55,282 nt of DNA from an uncultured Flavobacteriaceae bacterium (GTDB taxonomy: Bacteria; Bacteroidota; Bacteroidia; Flavobacteriales; Flavobacteriaceae). The position numbers and the translations under genes are program-made. The stretch is taken from NCBI GenBank assembly GCA_937929935.1, contig CALFUL010000025.1, positions 1 through 55,282 on the forward strand, read 5' to 3'. The notes beneath the pieces are model-generated. The model saw only the letters and a program-made list of their open reading frames with translations, had not been told where the DNA came from and did no database searches. The first letter of the stretch is position 1. Each line of letters begins with the position of its first letter. Of the stretch, positions 6,602 through 14,928 are shown one piece after another.

Positions 6602-6965
6602 AAAACTATTTGCTAAAGTTGTCCGTGTAGTATCAATCTGTTGCGCACTACTTTTGTTTATTGCCGTTTTACCCAACCCAATAGACTATTATAACGTACT
6701 TCGAATAATAGTTTTTATTGGCGCATTACTCGTAATTCTGCAAAATATAAATACACCATTTTGGGTGGTAACATTCGCTATATTATTCGTGTTATTCAAT
6801 CCTATTTTTCCTATTCATTTTTACATGAAACTGCCTTGGATACCTGTGGACATTGTTTCGGGCTTGTTGTTTTTAGTAGAACTTATTATAAATAGACCTA
6901 AAAAATCAAAACCAAGACCAATAAAAAAAGAAGTCAAGAGATATGAACGTGATAGAATCTACTAA
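6594..6965 (+). CDS. Small multi-pass membrane protein (DUF6804-like)
   Basis: From ATG 6594, chosen because it overlaps the yidD stop by 8 nt, this encodes 123 residues with about four hydrophobic helices. It carries the motif VLFNPIFPIHFYMKLPW, followed by IPVDIVSGLLF, and ends in a Lys/Arg-rich tail. The 'FNP..P......W...D' pattern resembles a small uncharacterised bacterial membrane family (DUF6804), a tentative match. The upstream frame from 6552 would overlap yidD heavily and is unlikely. It is probably an inner-membrane subunit of the operon's product. Confidence 0.65.
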   Translation: MTKKLFAKVVRVVSICCALLLFIAVLPNPIDYYNVLRIIVFIGALLVILQNINTPFWVVTFAILFVLFNPIFPIHFYMKLPWIPVDIVSGLLFLVELIINRPKKSKPRPIKKEVKRYERDRIY

Positions 6966-6980
6966 CCAAAATCAACAGTA

Positions 6981-7385
6981 ATGGGAAAAACACATATAAC
7001 AACTGAATTAAAGAGTCATTTTTTAAGACTATACCAAATTGCTTTATCCGATGAGGATTTTAGTCCATTAGAAATGCAATTACTATATCGATTTGCTGAG
7101 GAAAGAGACATTTCTAAACTAGAATTAAATAAAATATTAACAGAACCTCCAGGTGAAATAACTGTGCCAGAGAGCATTGAGAAAAAAATAGAATATCTGT
7201 ACGATTTTGCATTAATGATATGGGCAGATAAAATTATTACTCCAGACGAAGAAAACACCCTTAAGAAGTACATCAAAAAATTTGATTTCTTAGATGAAAA
7301 TGTAGATGAACTTTGCAACTATCTTTTAGAAGGTGCAAGACAAGAGAAAACCAAACAATCAATACTAAACGAACTTAATGAATAA
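6981..7385 (+). CDS. TerB-like domain protein
   Basis: A 134-residue all-helical cytoplasmic protein. It shows the TerB/DjlA-N pattern: FLRLYQIALSDEDFSPLE, then LLYRFAEERDIS, and later FALMIWADKIITPDEE. The acidic residues Asp24, Glu25, Asp26 and Asp83 are the sites where TerB-type domains coordinate metal and turn between helices. TerB domains occur in tellurite and stress-response (Ter) complexes at the membrane, often with vWA proteins; a vWA lipoprotein is encoded two genes downstream. Spacing to the next gene is 6 nt. Confidence 0.75.
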   Translation: MGKTHITTELKSHFLRLYQIALSDEDFSPLEMQLLYRFAEERDISKLELNKILTEPPGEITVPESIEKKIEYLYDFALMIWADKIITPDEENTLKKYIKKFDFLDENVDELCNYLLEGARQEKTKQSILNELNE

Positions 7386-7391
7386 TTAGTC

Positions 7392-8654
7392 ATGGGAATA
7401 TTAAAAAAATTGGCTGCATTAAGGCCACAAAATCAATTAAAGGCAGTTACTCCAAGGCATGCAGAAGAAAAAGTAATAGACTATAATAATGAAGGTTTTG
7501 AAACGTCAAAATCGTGTCAAGGAAGAGAACATACATTGAGAACTTCTTTAGAAGCTATTTATCAAAAATTTGAAAATGATAGTAAAATAGATCTTGCAAA
7601 TCAAGAACAACTAAAACAACCATATACAAATGAATTAAAAGGGAAATCTACCGCATTACTTAATAAGGAAGAGGAAAAAGAGAGTTTAGAAGATGAGATT
7701 ACATCATTTGAAGATAAAATAGAGAAGCTACACCAAGACACCATAAATGTTCGAAGAAATCCTTTGGATTATGGTTTAGATGTAGATAAAAGGTCAACGG
7801 CAAAGTTCTGGATAGGTTTATTGTTTTTATTGCCCTTATCGGCATATATTTTAATTTTTTATATCTCGACTTCATATTCTGCATTTTTTAGATTATTTGA
7901 CCCTAGTATTAGCCTATTTCAAGGTATGTTCTATCCAAAAGCATTATCTCAAGCTTATAATGAAAGTTTTTTAGAACTGGGTTTTATTCTTTTTATTCCT
8001 TTCGTGTTTTTTGCATTAGGATATCTTATTCACATGTTTCAAGCAAACAAAGGTTTTATAAACACACTTAAAATAATAGCTCTTTTTATTATTACGTTTT
8101 TGTTCGATGCAATATTAGCCTACCTCATAGACGAAAAGTTATATAATCTCAATAAAACTTATGATAGCCAAGATTTTAATATTGTTATTGCTTTTCAGAG
8201 TGTAAGTTTTTGGCTTATTATTTTTGCAGGTTTTGTCTCTTATATTGTATGGGGTTTGGTCTTTGACTTTGTTATGAAAGAACATTCGGATAGAGATAAA
8301 ATACAATCTTTTATAGCTGATAAATTTGAAGAAATTGAGAACAATGAAAAGCGTATTATAAAAATCAAAAATGAGATTAAAGATTTCCAAAAAGATATCT
8401 CTGGTTTAGAAAAAAGAATCGCCGAATTACAAAATATTGTAGACGGTTTTATACTACCTATACGCAACTACAAATTGCTTTCTGCACAGTATTTACAAGG
8501 TTGGCAAAAGTATATAGATGCAGAATTACGGATTGGGCATAATGAGAAAAATACACTTCAAGAAACCTGTAGAGCACTCTATGATAAACATATTAAGAGT
8601 TTAGAATTAGATATAGACAACTATCAAAACAAGGTATATACCAAAACGCTATAA
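7392..8654 (+). CDS. Coiled-coil, four-helix membrane protein of unknown function
   Basis: A 420-residue protein with two cytoplasmic coiled coils flanking a membrane core. Coiled coil 1 is at about 84-120. Helices lie at about 139-160, 196-214, 225-246 and 268-293. Coiled coil 2 is at about 300-352, followed by a helical tail. An even number of spans puts both coiled coils on the same side, presumably cytoplasmic, where they could contact the TerB-like protein encoded just before. The next ATG lies 2 nt after the stop. No family is recognised; the layout suggests a scaffold or sensor rather than an enzyme. Confidence 0.75.
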   Translation: MGILKKLAALRPQNQLKAVTPRHAEEKVIDYNNEGFETSKSCQGREHTLRTSLEAIYQKFENDSKIDLANQEQLKQPYTNELKGKSTALLNKEEEKESLEDEITSFEDKIEKLHQDTINVRRNPLDYGLDVDKRSTAKFWIGLLFLLPLSAYILIFYISTSYSAFFRLFDPSISLFQGMFYPKALSQAYNESFLELGFILFIPFVFFALGYLIHMFQANKGFINTLKIIALFIITFLFDAILAYLIDEKLYNLNKTYDSQDFNIVIAFQSVSFWLIIFAGFVSYIVWGLVFDFVMKEHSDRDKIQSFIADKFEEIENNEKRIIKIKNEIKDFQKDISGLEKRIAELQNIVDGFILPIRNYKLLSAQYLQGWQKYIDAELRIGHNEKNTLQETCRALYDKHIKSLELDIDNYQNKVYTKTL

Positions 8655-8656
8655 AT

Positions 8657-9598
8657 ATGAAAACTATACTAAAGATTTTTACTTTTTTTTTAGCTCCTTT
8701 AATTTTAGGTTGTGCAGATGAAAAGAAAATAACACAAGAAATAGAGAAGCAAATAAAATTAGAAACTGAAACTAAAAGCACTACAAAGGTTAGTTGCCCA
8801 AAGTATATACTAGACAATAAGCAAAACAATTTAAATATAAGTGTGCTTTTAGATTTATCAGATAGGATAGAAAGCGAGAATCAGATTCAAAATGATTCAT
8901 CCTATTTGGCTAGTATATCCAAAGCATTTATTTCTCATGTGAAGACAAAAAAACTTCTTATGCTCGAAGATAGATTGAAGTTATTTTTTAATCCCGCACC
9001 ATCTAATACAGAAATAAATGTGATAGCCAAAAAATTAGATATTGCTTTTACTAAAGGAACAAGCAAAAAGTATATTGAAGAGACCCTGAAGATGTATAAT
9101 AAATTGCCTTCCAAACTATATCATTTGGCAAAGAGCGATGCTAAAATAAATAAAGGCTACGCAGGGTCAGATATTTGGCGATTTTTTGAACAACACGTGG
9201 AAGATTATTGCATAGATAATTGTCATAGAAACATATTAGTAATCTTAACAGACGGATATATGTTTTACAATGAATCTAAAATGGATAGTGCAAATAGAAG
9301 TTCCTATCTAACGCCTAAAAGCCTTTCTAAATTAAAATTAGATAAGCCCAACTGGAAAGAAGAAATAAATAAGAGAAATTTAGGATTTATACCAGCAACT
9401 AAGAATTTGAGCGATTTAGAAGTCTTGGTAATTGGAATAAAGGGACAAAATGGGCCATATGCGGAAAATATTATAGAAGCGTATTGGAAAAAATGGTTTG
9501 TAGAAATGGGGATTCAAAATTCAAATATAAAAATAAAAAGTGCAGATATTCCTAGTAGTATTGAGAAAGTGATTTTTGATTTTATTCTAAACAAATAA
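8657..9598 (+). CDS. Lipoprotein with von Willebrand factor A-like domain
   Basis: A 313-residue protein. The signal peptide ends in the lipobox LILGC (Cys19), followed by a charged linker. The domain begins with LNISVLLDLSDRIES and contains ILVILTDGYM (Asp199). These are the first and last strands of a vWA/Rossmann fold. The metal-site motif is DxSxR (Asp66, Ser68, Arg70) rather than the standard DxSxS, so metal binding may be altered. The lipobox places it in the periplasm or at the outer membrane. Ter-type systems pair TerB with vWA proteins, although those are cytoplasmic; here the partner is exported, which is unusual. Confidence 0.75.
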   Translation: MKTILKIFTFFLAPLILGCADEKKITQEIEKQIKLETETKSTTKVSCPKYILDNKQNNLNISVLLDLSDRIESENQIQNDSSYLASISKAFISHVKTKKLLMLEDRLKLFFNPAPSNTEINVIAKKLDIAFTKGTSKKYIEETLKMYNKLPSKLYHLAKSDAKINKGYAGSDIWRFFEQHVEDYCIDNCHRNILVILTDGYMFYNESKMDSANRSSYLTPKSLSKLKLDKPNWKEEINKRNLGFIPATKNLSDLEVLVIGIKGQNGPYAENIIEAYWKKWFVEMGIQNSNIKIKSADIPSSIEKVIFDFILNK

Positions 9599-9600
9599 TC

Positions 9601-10128
9601 ATGGCGTTCAGATTTAATAAAAGGATTAAACTTAGTAAAGGCCTTGGGTTAAACGTGAGTAAATCAGGCATTACACCAAGTTATAGGAATAAAAGAGGTA
9701 GCCTTAGTTCAAAAGGATATTCCGTACGTACAGGAATTCCTGGTCTTAGCTATAGAAAAACATTTTCGAAAGCTAAAAATAGCGGGTGCTTGGTTATTTT
9801 CGCCCCTTTTTTCTTAACTCTAATAATAATGTCTTGTGCTAATCTTGAAAACGAAAGAATAGAAGAGATTGATTCAATAGACTGTAGAGATACTAATTGT
9901 GCTAACTATACTTCTCAATCTGCTGCCCAAGCAGACTTTGATGCGAATCCTGAGTGTAGGAACGATTTAGATGCAGATAATGATGGCATTGCATGTGAAG
10001 AGCCTGGCAATAGTGTGAAAAATTGTGCATCAACCTCTAATTGTGGCTGTTCAAACAAGAATATGTCTCCATGTCAGGCAGACCCATGTTGTAGATGGGT
10101 GGTTGGTGAGGGTTGCAAATGCGGCTAA
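9601..10128 (+). CDS. DUF4236-TM-Excalibur fusion with Cys-rich tail
   Basis: A 175-residue protein, last of the operon, 2 nt after the vWA gene. Residues 1-53 match DUF4236 (MAFRFNKRIKLSKGLGLNVS, SKSGI, GIPGLSYRK). A membrane helix spans about 61-79. Residues 94-133 form an Excalibur-type calcium-binding motif (DCRDTNC, then DLDADNDGIACE). Residues 136-175 add ten cysteines (CGCSNKNMSPC, CCRWVVGEGCKCG). The cytoplasmic DUF4236 and the external Ca/Cys-rich end make it a possible transmembrane connector. Its stop abuts the stop of the convergent nuclease gene. Confidence 0.75.
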   Translation: MAFRFNKRIKLSKGLGLNVSKSGITPSYRNKRGSLSSKGYSVRTGIPGLSYRKTFSKAKNSGCLVIFAPFFLTLIIMSCANLENERIEEIDSIDCRDTNCANYTSQSAAQADFDANPECRNDLDADNDGIACEEPGNSVKNCASTSNCGCSNKNMSPCQADPCCRWVVGEGCKCG

Positions 10129-10941
10129 CTATTTCAACTCAAACTTCAAAAAAACAGGTAAATGATCCGACAACTTTCTGGCTTTTTCTATATTACCGCA
10201 AGCCCTAACAAAATCGAGAACACCACTATCGGTTTTTAACAACAAGCTAGAGTAAAAGACATTATCAATGGGATGGTTGCGATATTCAAAACCGTCACAA
10301 GCTTTTTTTAGCGTCGTTTTTTGATTAGTTACAGCGGCAGTATAACCTTCGGTTTTAAAGTTGTCAAAAACAGGCTTAGCTTCGTTCACATTAAAATCGC
10401 CTGCTAAAATCAAATGTTCTGAAGAAGAGTTGATAATATACTTTGTTAAGGCTTTAATTTCAGCTTCTGGATTTTTATTGTGAGGCCTAGCATGAAAGTT
10501 GATGAGGGTTAGTTTTTTGTCCGCCATATAGAAGTCTATTAAAAAGGGTTCTCTATCAACAAGAGTATCTAATTCGGTAATGAGCTTACCTCTATTTTTT
10601 ATTTTTATATGCTTGGTTTTCCAAACAACTGCGTAACGTTCTGTAACATATTTCGAACTGTTGGTGGGGTCACTGATGACGTAATCCCATTGTGCTCCTT
10701 TTCTATTGAGAATATCAGTTAGTTTAGCGACCGCTTGAGCACCTCCGTAACCTGCAACAACTTCCTGTATTGCTATTAAATCCGCTTCTCTTAAAATTTC
10801 AGCAATTTCTTCTAGTTCCTTTTCATTCTTGGTCTTGCCAAAATCTTGAATGTTCCATGAGATAAGGTTAAAATCGATCTGTTGTGAAAAGCTATTTAAG
10901 GACAGAAAAAGAATTAGTATTAGAACAATTTTTTTAACCAT
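10129..10941 (-). CDS. Secreted endonuclease/exonuclease/phosphatase (EEP) family protein
   Basis: A 270-residue exported EEP (DNase I-like) hydrolase. A signal peptide (about 1-20, ending NSFSQ) is followed by the family motifs in order: SWNIQDF (Asn30), IAIQEVV (Glu60), INFHARPHN (His), AGDFNV (Asp/Asn) and LSDHLPV (catalytic Asp-His). The set is complete, so it should be an active Mg-dependent phosphodiesterase, plausibly an extracellular nuclease. ATG 10941 is preferred over the TTG at 10950. It is convergent with the operon at 6085-10128 with no gap. Confidence 0.88.
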   Translation of the reverse strand: MVKKIVLILILFLSLNSFSQQIDFNLISWNIQDFGKTKNEKELEEIAEILREADLIAIQEVVAGYGGAQAVAKLTDILNRKGAQWDYVISDPTNSSKYVTERYAVVWKTKHIKIKNRGKLITELDTLVDREPFLIDFYMADKKLTLINFHARPHNKNPEAEIKALTKYIINSSSEHLILAGDFNVNEAKPVFDNFKTEGYTAAVTNQKTTLKKACDGFEYRNHPIDNVFYSSLLLKTDSGVLDFVRACGNIEKARKLSDHLPVFLKFELK

Positions 10942-11081
10942 AAAACTCAATTTAGAAAGTCACAAAGCTAACAATAGTTTAGCTTCAAGATTTATGCTTT
11001 TCTGTAAAAAAATATATACGTCATAAATTTATTATGCAACAGGGGCAATTCGCGAAGAGTGTGCTTTTATTTTTAAGCAAA

Positions 11082-11180
11082 TATAAAACCAGCTAAAACT
11101 AGCTGGTTTTCTTAGTAGCGGGAACTGCCCCGAAGCGTCTGGGGAACCAGTGTTTCAATATTAGTTTATGAGCCCGACAA
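11082..11180 (-). pseudogene. Degenerate tRNA-fMet copy with terminator
   Basis: The terminator hairpin (AAACCAGCTA stem) and the 3' end AGTAGCGGGAACTG match the intact tRNA locus. Beyond this, islands of the tRNA survive: GAACCAGTG of the T arm and TTATGAGCCCGAC of the anticodon arm, including the CAT anticodon on the minus strand. Insertions and divergence between them destroy the fold, and the acceptor 5' half is absent. It is a decayed duplicate of the tRNA gene at 11399-11471. Confidence 0.7.
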
Positions 11181-11191
11181 TTTATTTCATA

Positions 11192-11241
11192 AAAAAAGAG
11201 CAATCATTTCTGATTACTCTTTCTTAGTAGCGGGAACTGGA
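11192..11241 (-). repeat. Third tRNA-fMet 3'-end copy with a different terminator
   Basis: CTTAGTAGCGGGAACTGGA (11223-11241) equals the intact tRNA 3' end. It is preceded by another hairpin (AAAGAGCAATCA / TGATTACTCTTT, one mismatch) instead of the usual terminator. Homology ends inside the T arm, like the copy at 5769. Confidence 0.65.
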
Positions 11242-11366
11242 TTCATTGCTCATTTCATGCGCAATGGGCCTTTGGGTGGCTTTACTAATAAAACCACCAG
11301 CCACTAAGTGTCTGATTAGTTTTTATTCGCTTCAAAGCACAAACAAGTTTGACTTTTGCGCAAATA

Positions 11367-11394
11367 AAAAACCAGCTAAAACTAGCTGGTTTTC
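11367..11394 (-). terminator. Terminator of tRNA-fMet
   Basis: Near-perfect stem AAACCAGCTA / TAGCTGGTTT with a 4-nt loop. On the minus strand a T run follows. It directly follows the tRNA 3' end. Confidence 0.8.
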
Positions 11395-11398
11395 TTAG

Positions 11399-11471
<73 letters not shown>

Positions 11472-11664
11472 ATATGGGTTTTTTATCTCACTTGTTTTGC
11501 AACATCAGTTCATAACACTGACAAGATAAAGGCGCACTACTATTTGTAGTGGGCGACAAATATACAACGGATTTTTAGTTATATCAAAACTTGCCATAAG
11601 AATATTTTTCAAGTGCTCGCACTGAAAAAACCTTAAAATCCATACCTTCGAACTTTACAATTTT

Positions 11665-13029
11665 ATGGATGCAATCAATGATTTTTTAGGTCAAGCCAAT
11701 AGTTTTGCCAATTGGCCCATGTTTATTTTACTCATAGGCGGAGGTTTGTTTTTAGTGTTTTATTCTAAATTCATACCCTATCGTTTTTTTGGGCATGCAA
11801 TAGCCATTACCTCAGGCAAATACGATACTAAAAATGCAAAAGGCGATGTGAGTTCTTTTCAAGCCTTATCAGCTGCCGTAGCTGCTACTGTAGGTTTAGG
11901 TAATATTTCAGGAGTAGCTATTGCCATTCATCAGGGTGGCCCTGGTGTTGTTTTTTGGATTTGGGTCACAGCATTAATCGGCATGGTTATAAAGTTTTAT
12001 TCTTGTAGCTTATCGATTATGTATCGTGGAACTGATTCAGAAGGAAATATTCAAGGTGGACCCATGTACTATATTACCAAAGGATTAGGAGAAAAAGCGA
12101 AACCCTTAGCTATTTTCTTTGCTGCATGCGGACTCTTTGGCTTTTTAGGGGTGTTTACAGCGAATCAGTTTACTGAAACATTTATGAGTGTGATTAAGCC
12201 ATCAAAAACCTTGTTTGCGATGAGTGATTTTAATTGGCGGTTGACCATAGGTATTGTTTTAGCAGTAATCACATCATTAGTCATTTTTGGAGGTTTAAAA
12301 AGTATTGCAAAAGTAGCTTCAGCAATAGTACCTATTATGGTGGGGGTTTATTTAATAGCCGTATTAGTAGTTATGGCGTTGAATGCTTCAGAAATAATAC
12401 CTGCTCTGAAAATGATAATCACTGAAGCATGGAATTTTAAGACTATTGTGGCAGGTGGTTTCTGGGGCTTTATTATAATTGGTGTCAAACGAGCTATGTT
12501 TTCAAATGAAGCAGGTTTAGGTAGTGCTCCTATGTATCACGGACAGTCAAAAACTGATAATCCTATAAAAGAAGGATTGGTCGCTAGTCTGGGTCCATTT
12601 ATTGATACTATTTTGGTTTGTACCATAACAGCAGTGGTCATTATTTTAAGTCAAGCTGATTATGTAAATAATAGTGGAATTGTGCTCACTCTAGAGGCAT
12701 TCGAAACTACTCTTTTTGGTTTTGGTGATGATTTGTTAATGATTATTGTTTCTGCCTTCGCACTGTCAACTTTATTTACTTATTCTTATTACGGGGTTAA
12801 AAGTTTATCTTTTTTAACCAATGCAAAAATTGGAAAATATTATAATTGGTTTTTTATTCTCACAATTGTTTTCGCGGCAGTAGCTTCTTTACAGTTGGTG
12901 GTACAGCTAATTGATTTATCCTATGCCTTAATGGTCATACCCAATATGATTGCCGTACTTTTGTTGGCTCCTAAAGTAAACGTAAAAGCAAAGGAGTATA
13001 TTAAGAAGTTGAAGCATGGCAAAGCATAA
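11665..13029 (+). CDS. Sodium:alanine/glycine symporter (AGCS family)
   Basis: A 454-residue secondary transporter with about 10-11 membrane helices, which imports alanine or glycine with Na+ or H+. Family signatures are ALSAAVAATVGLGNISGVA and GGPGVVFWIW near the first third, IQGGPMYYI, and FSNEAGLGSAPMYHG in the middle. Length is normal for AGCS. The ATG lies only about 15 nt after a TAnnTTTG-like box (TACCTTCG, 11643-11650), implying a short leader. Its end overlaps the era start by 14 nt, so the two are probably co-transcribed and coupled. Confidence 0.93.
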   Translation: MDAINDFLGQANSFANWPMFILLIGGGLFLVFYSKFIPYRFFGHAIAITSGKYDTKNAKGDVSSFQALSAAVAATVGLGNISGVAIAIHQGGPGVVFWIWVTALIGMVIKFYSCSLSIMYRGTDSEGNIQGGPMYYITKGLGEKAKPLAIFFAACGLFGFLGVFTANQFTETFMSVIKPSKTLFAMSDFNWRLTIGIVLAVITSLVIFGGLKSIAKVASAIVPIMVGVYLIAVLVVMALNASEIIPALKMIITEAWNFKTIVAGGFWGFIIIGVKRAMFSNEAGLGSAPMYHGQSKTDNPIKEGLVASLGPFIDTILVCTITAVVIILSQADYVNNSGIVLTLEAFETTLFGFGDDLLMIIVSAFALSTLFTYSYYGVKSLSFLTNAKIGKYYNWFFILTIVFAAVASLQLVVQLIDLSYALMVIPNMIAVLLLAPKVNVKAKEYIKKLKHGKA

Positions 13030-13900
13030 ATCAGGATTTGTAAATATAATAGGCAACCCCAATGTGGGTAAATCTACCTTAATGAATGCTTTTGTAGGCG
13101 AGAAGTTATCAATTATTACTTCAAAGGCGCAAACCACACGTCATCGAATTTTAGGTATTGTTAATGGCGATGATTTTCAAGCTATTCTTTCTGACACACC
13201 GGGTATTATAAAGCCGGCCTATGAATTACAAAATTCTATGATGAATTTTGTGAAATCAGCTTTTGAAGATGCTGATGTGCTGATATATATGGTTGAAATA
13301 GGAGAAAAGGCTTTGAAAGACGAAGCATTTTTTGAAAAGATAAAAAACAGTAAAATTCCTGTTTTATTACTATTAAATAAGGTTGATACTACAACTCAAG
13401 AAGTGTTAGAGGAACAAGTGCAGTATTGGCAAGGGTTGCTTCCTAAAGTTGAATTGCATCCTATATCGGCGCTTTCAAATTTTAATGTTAAGAATGTTTT
13501 TGAACGTATTGTTGAGTTGCTTCCTGAAGCACCAGCGTATTATCCTAAAGATCAATTGACTGATAAACCTGAACGTTTTTTTGTTAATGAGACCATCCGT
13601 GAGAAAATCTTAATACACTACAAAAAAGAGATTCCATATTCCGTAGAAATAGACACTGAAGAGTTTTTCGAAGATGAAGATATCATCAGAATGCGTTCAG
13701 TAATTATGGTTGAGCGTGACTCTCAAAAAGGAATCATAATTGGTCATAAGGGCAGCGCTTTGAAAAGGGTTGGCGTTGAGGCTAGAAAAGACCTTGAAAA
13801 ATTCTTTGGTAAGCAAGTTCACATAGAACTTTACGTCAAAGTCAATAAAAATTGGCGTAGTAATGATAGGCAGTTAAAACGATTTGGCTACAACAGCTAG
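13016..13900 (+). CDS. era: GTPase Era
   Basis: A 294-residue Era GTPase, which binds the 3' end of 16S rRNA and supports 30S assembly. G1 is GNPNVGKST (near residue 13), then the switch TTRHRILGIV, G3 DTPG, G4 NKVD, and the C-terminal KH domain with GIIIGHKGSALKRVG. Full length. The start ATG lies inside the last codons of the symporter gene (14-nt overlap). Confidence 0.97.
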   Translation: MAKHKSGFVNIIGNPNVGKSTLMNAFVGEKLSIITSKAQTTRHRILGIVNGDDFQAILSDTPGIIKPAYELQNSMMNFVKSAFEDADVLIYMVEIGEKALKDEAFFEKIKNSKIPVLLLLNKVDTTTQEVLEEQVQYWQGLLPKVELHPISALSNFNVKNVFERIVELLPEAPAYYPKDQLTDKPERFFVNETIREKILIHYKKEIPYSVEIDTEEFFEDEDIIRMRSVIMVERDSQKGIIIGHKGSALKRVGVEARKDLEKFFGKQVHIELYVKVNKNWRSNDRQLKRFGYNS

Positions 13901-14066
13901 TAAAGTCTACCTATTAAAGGCTGCAAATCATCGAAAATATTTTCTAAAATGCAATATAAGCACCCCAATTTTGTTAAAGAGAGAACTATAACGTCCCGAT
14001 AAACAGTAGTTTGACGAATATTTTTTAAATAAAATTTCGATTTAGGTGTTAATTCAGGACTTTTAT

Positions 14067-14074
14067 TATATTTG
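14067..14074 (+). promoter_or_regulatory. TAnnTTTG promoter box for the NeuD-like gene
   Basis: TATATTTG lies 33 nt before the ATG in the 207-nt gap after era. It matches the Bacteroidota -7 consensus. No clear -33 TTTG is seen. Confidence 0.45.
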
Positions 14075-14107
14075 ACAATCGGTGAAAGACCGTAATTTAT
14101 CGACTAA

Positions 14108-14845
14108 ATGAACAAGATTACAATTGAATTACCAAACGTAGTTATTATCGGAGCCTCTGGCCACGGTAGTGTTGTACTTGATTGTGTTGAAAAAGAAGGC
14201 AAATATAATGTTGTTGGTTTTATTGATTCATTTAAGAAAAAAGGTACAGAGCATGACGGGTACAAGGTATTAGGTAACGAATTTGACCTTCCTTTACTTT
14301 CTGAAGAATACAATTTGTTTGGTGGCATTATAGCCATTGGCGATAATTGGACAAGAAGTTTACTCGTTGACCGCATTGGTAAAATTTTACCAGAATTTTC
14401 ATATTTCTCTGCAATTCATCCAAATGCTGTTCTTGGTAAAAACGTTCAGGTTGGTAGTGGTACTGTTATCATGCCAGGAGTTGTTGTTAATGCCAAGTCA
14501 ATGATCGGCAATCACTGTATTTTGAATACAAGTTCAAGTTTAGACCATGATGGTTTCATGAATAGTTTTTCAAGTTTGGCTCCTAATGTATGTGCCGGAG
14601 GTAATGTTACCTTGGGTAAATGTTCTGCCGTTTGTCTTGGGGCTAATGTTATTGAAAACGTGGTTATTGGTTCGCACACAATCATTGGTGCCGGATCTGT
14701 AGTTTTAGAGAATATTCAAGACTACGTTTTAGTTTATGGGTCGCCAGCGAAAGTAATTCGCAAAAGAATAGCCAGCGAATCATATTTAGGGGGCGTTAAA
14801 GACCCTTCAACAGTAATTCAGCTGCGCACCCAAGAAAGTAGTTAA
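14108..14845 (+). CDS. NeuD/PglD-like sugar O-acyltransferase
   Basis: A 245-residue acyltransferase. A Rossmann-like PglD_N domain (VVIIGASGHGSVVLDCVE) leads into a left-handed beta-helix of hexapeptide repeats from about residue 100 to 210 (VLGKNVQVGSGTVIMPGVVV, then SSLDHDG). The SLDHD segment carries the histidine used as catalytic base in PglD/NeuD. It probably transfers an acetyl group to an amino-sugar in surface-glycan synthesis. It has its own promoter and no glycan cluster beside it, so the acceptor is unknown. Confidence 0.85.
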   Translation: MNKITIELPNVVIIGASGHGSVVLDCVEKEGKYNVVGFIDSFKKKGTEHDGYKVLGNEFDLPLLSEEYNLFGGIIAIGDNWTRSLLVDRIGKILPEFSYFSAIHPNAVLGKNVQVGSGTVIMPGVVVNAKSMIGNHCILNTSSSLDHDGFMNSFSSLAPNVCAGGNVTLGKCSAVCLGANVIENVVIGSHTIIGAGSVVLENIQDYVLVYGSPAKVIRKRIASESYLGGVKDPSTVIQLRTQESS

Positions 14846-14900
14846 TTACGCTTTCTCTTTACTTCATCTTATAAATCATAGATCTTCAATTAATTAACTG

Positions 14901-14908
14901 TATTTTTG
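14901..14908 (+). promoter_or_regulatory. TAnnTTTG promoter box for der
   Basis: TATTTTTG followed by CACC, about 20 nt before the der ATG; matches the Bacteroidota -7 box. Confidence 0.5.
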
Positions 14909-14928
14909 CACCTCAAAATTTAGATGTA

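Larger units (their letters stand above)
10942..11398. other. Gene-free stretch with tRNA-derived repeats
   Basis: No credible protein gene. The first part (10942-11080) is the upstream region of the nuclease gene. The remainder consists of two degraded tRNA-fMet 3'-end blocks, unrelated spacer, and the terminator of the intact tRNA. The separate entries describe each block. Confidence 0.7.

Noticed and set aside
6981..9598. Classical tellurite-resistance (ter) operon
   Set aside because: No TerC, TerD or TerZ-type genes are present; only TerB-like and vWA domains, so the ter name is not used.
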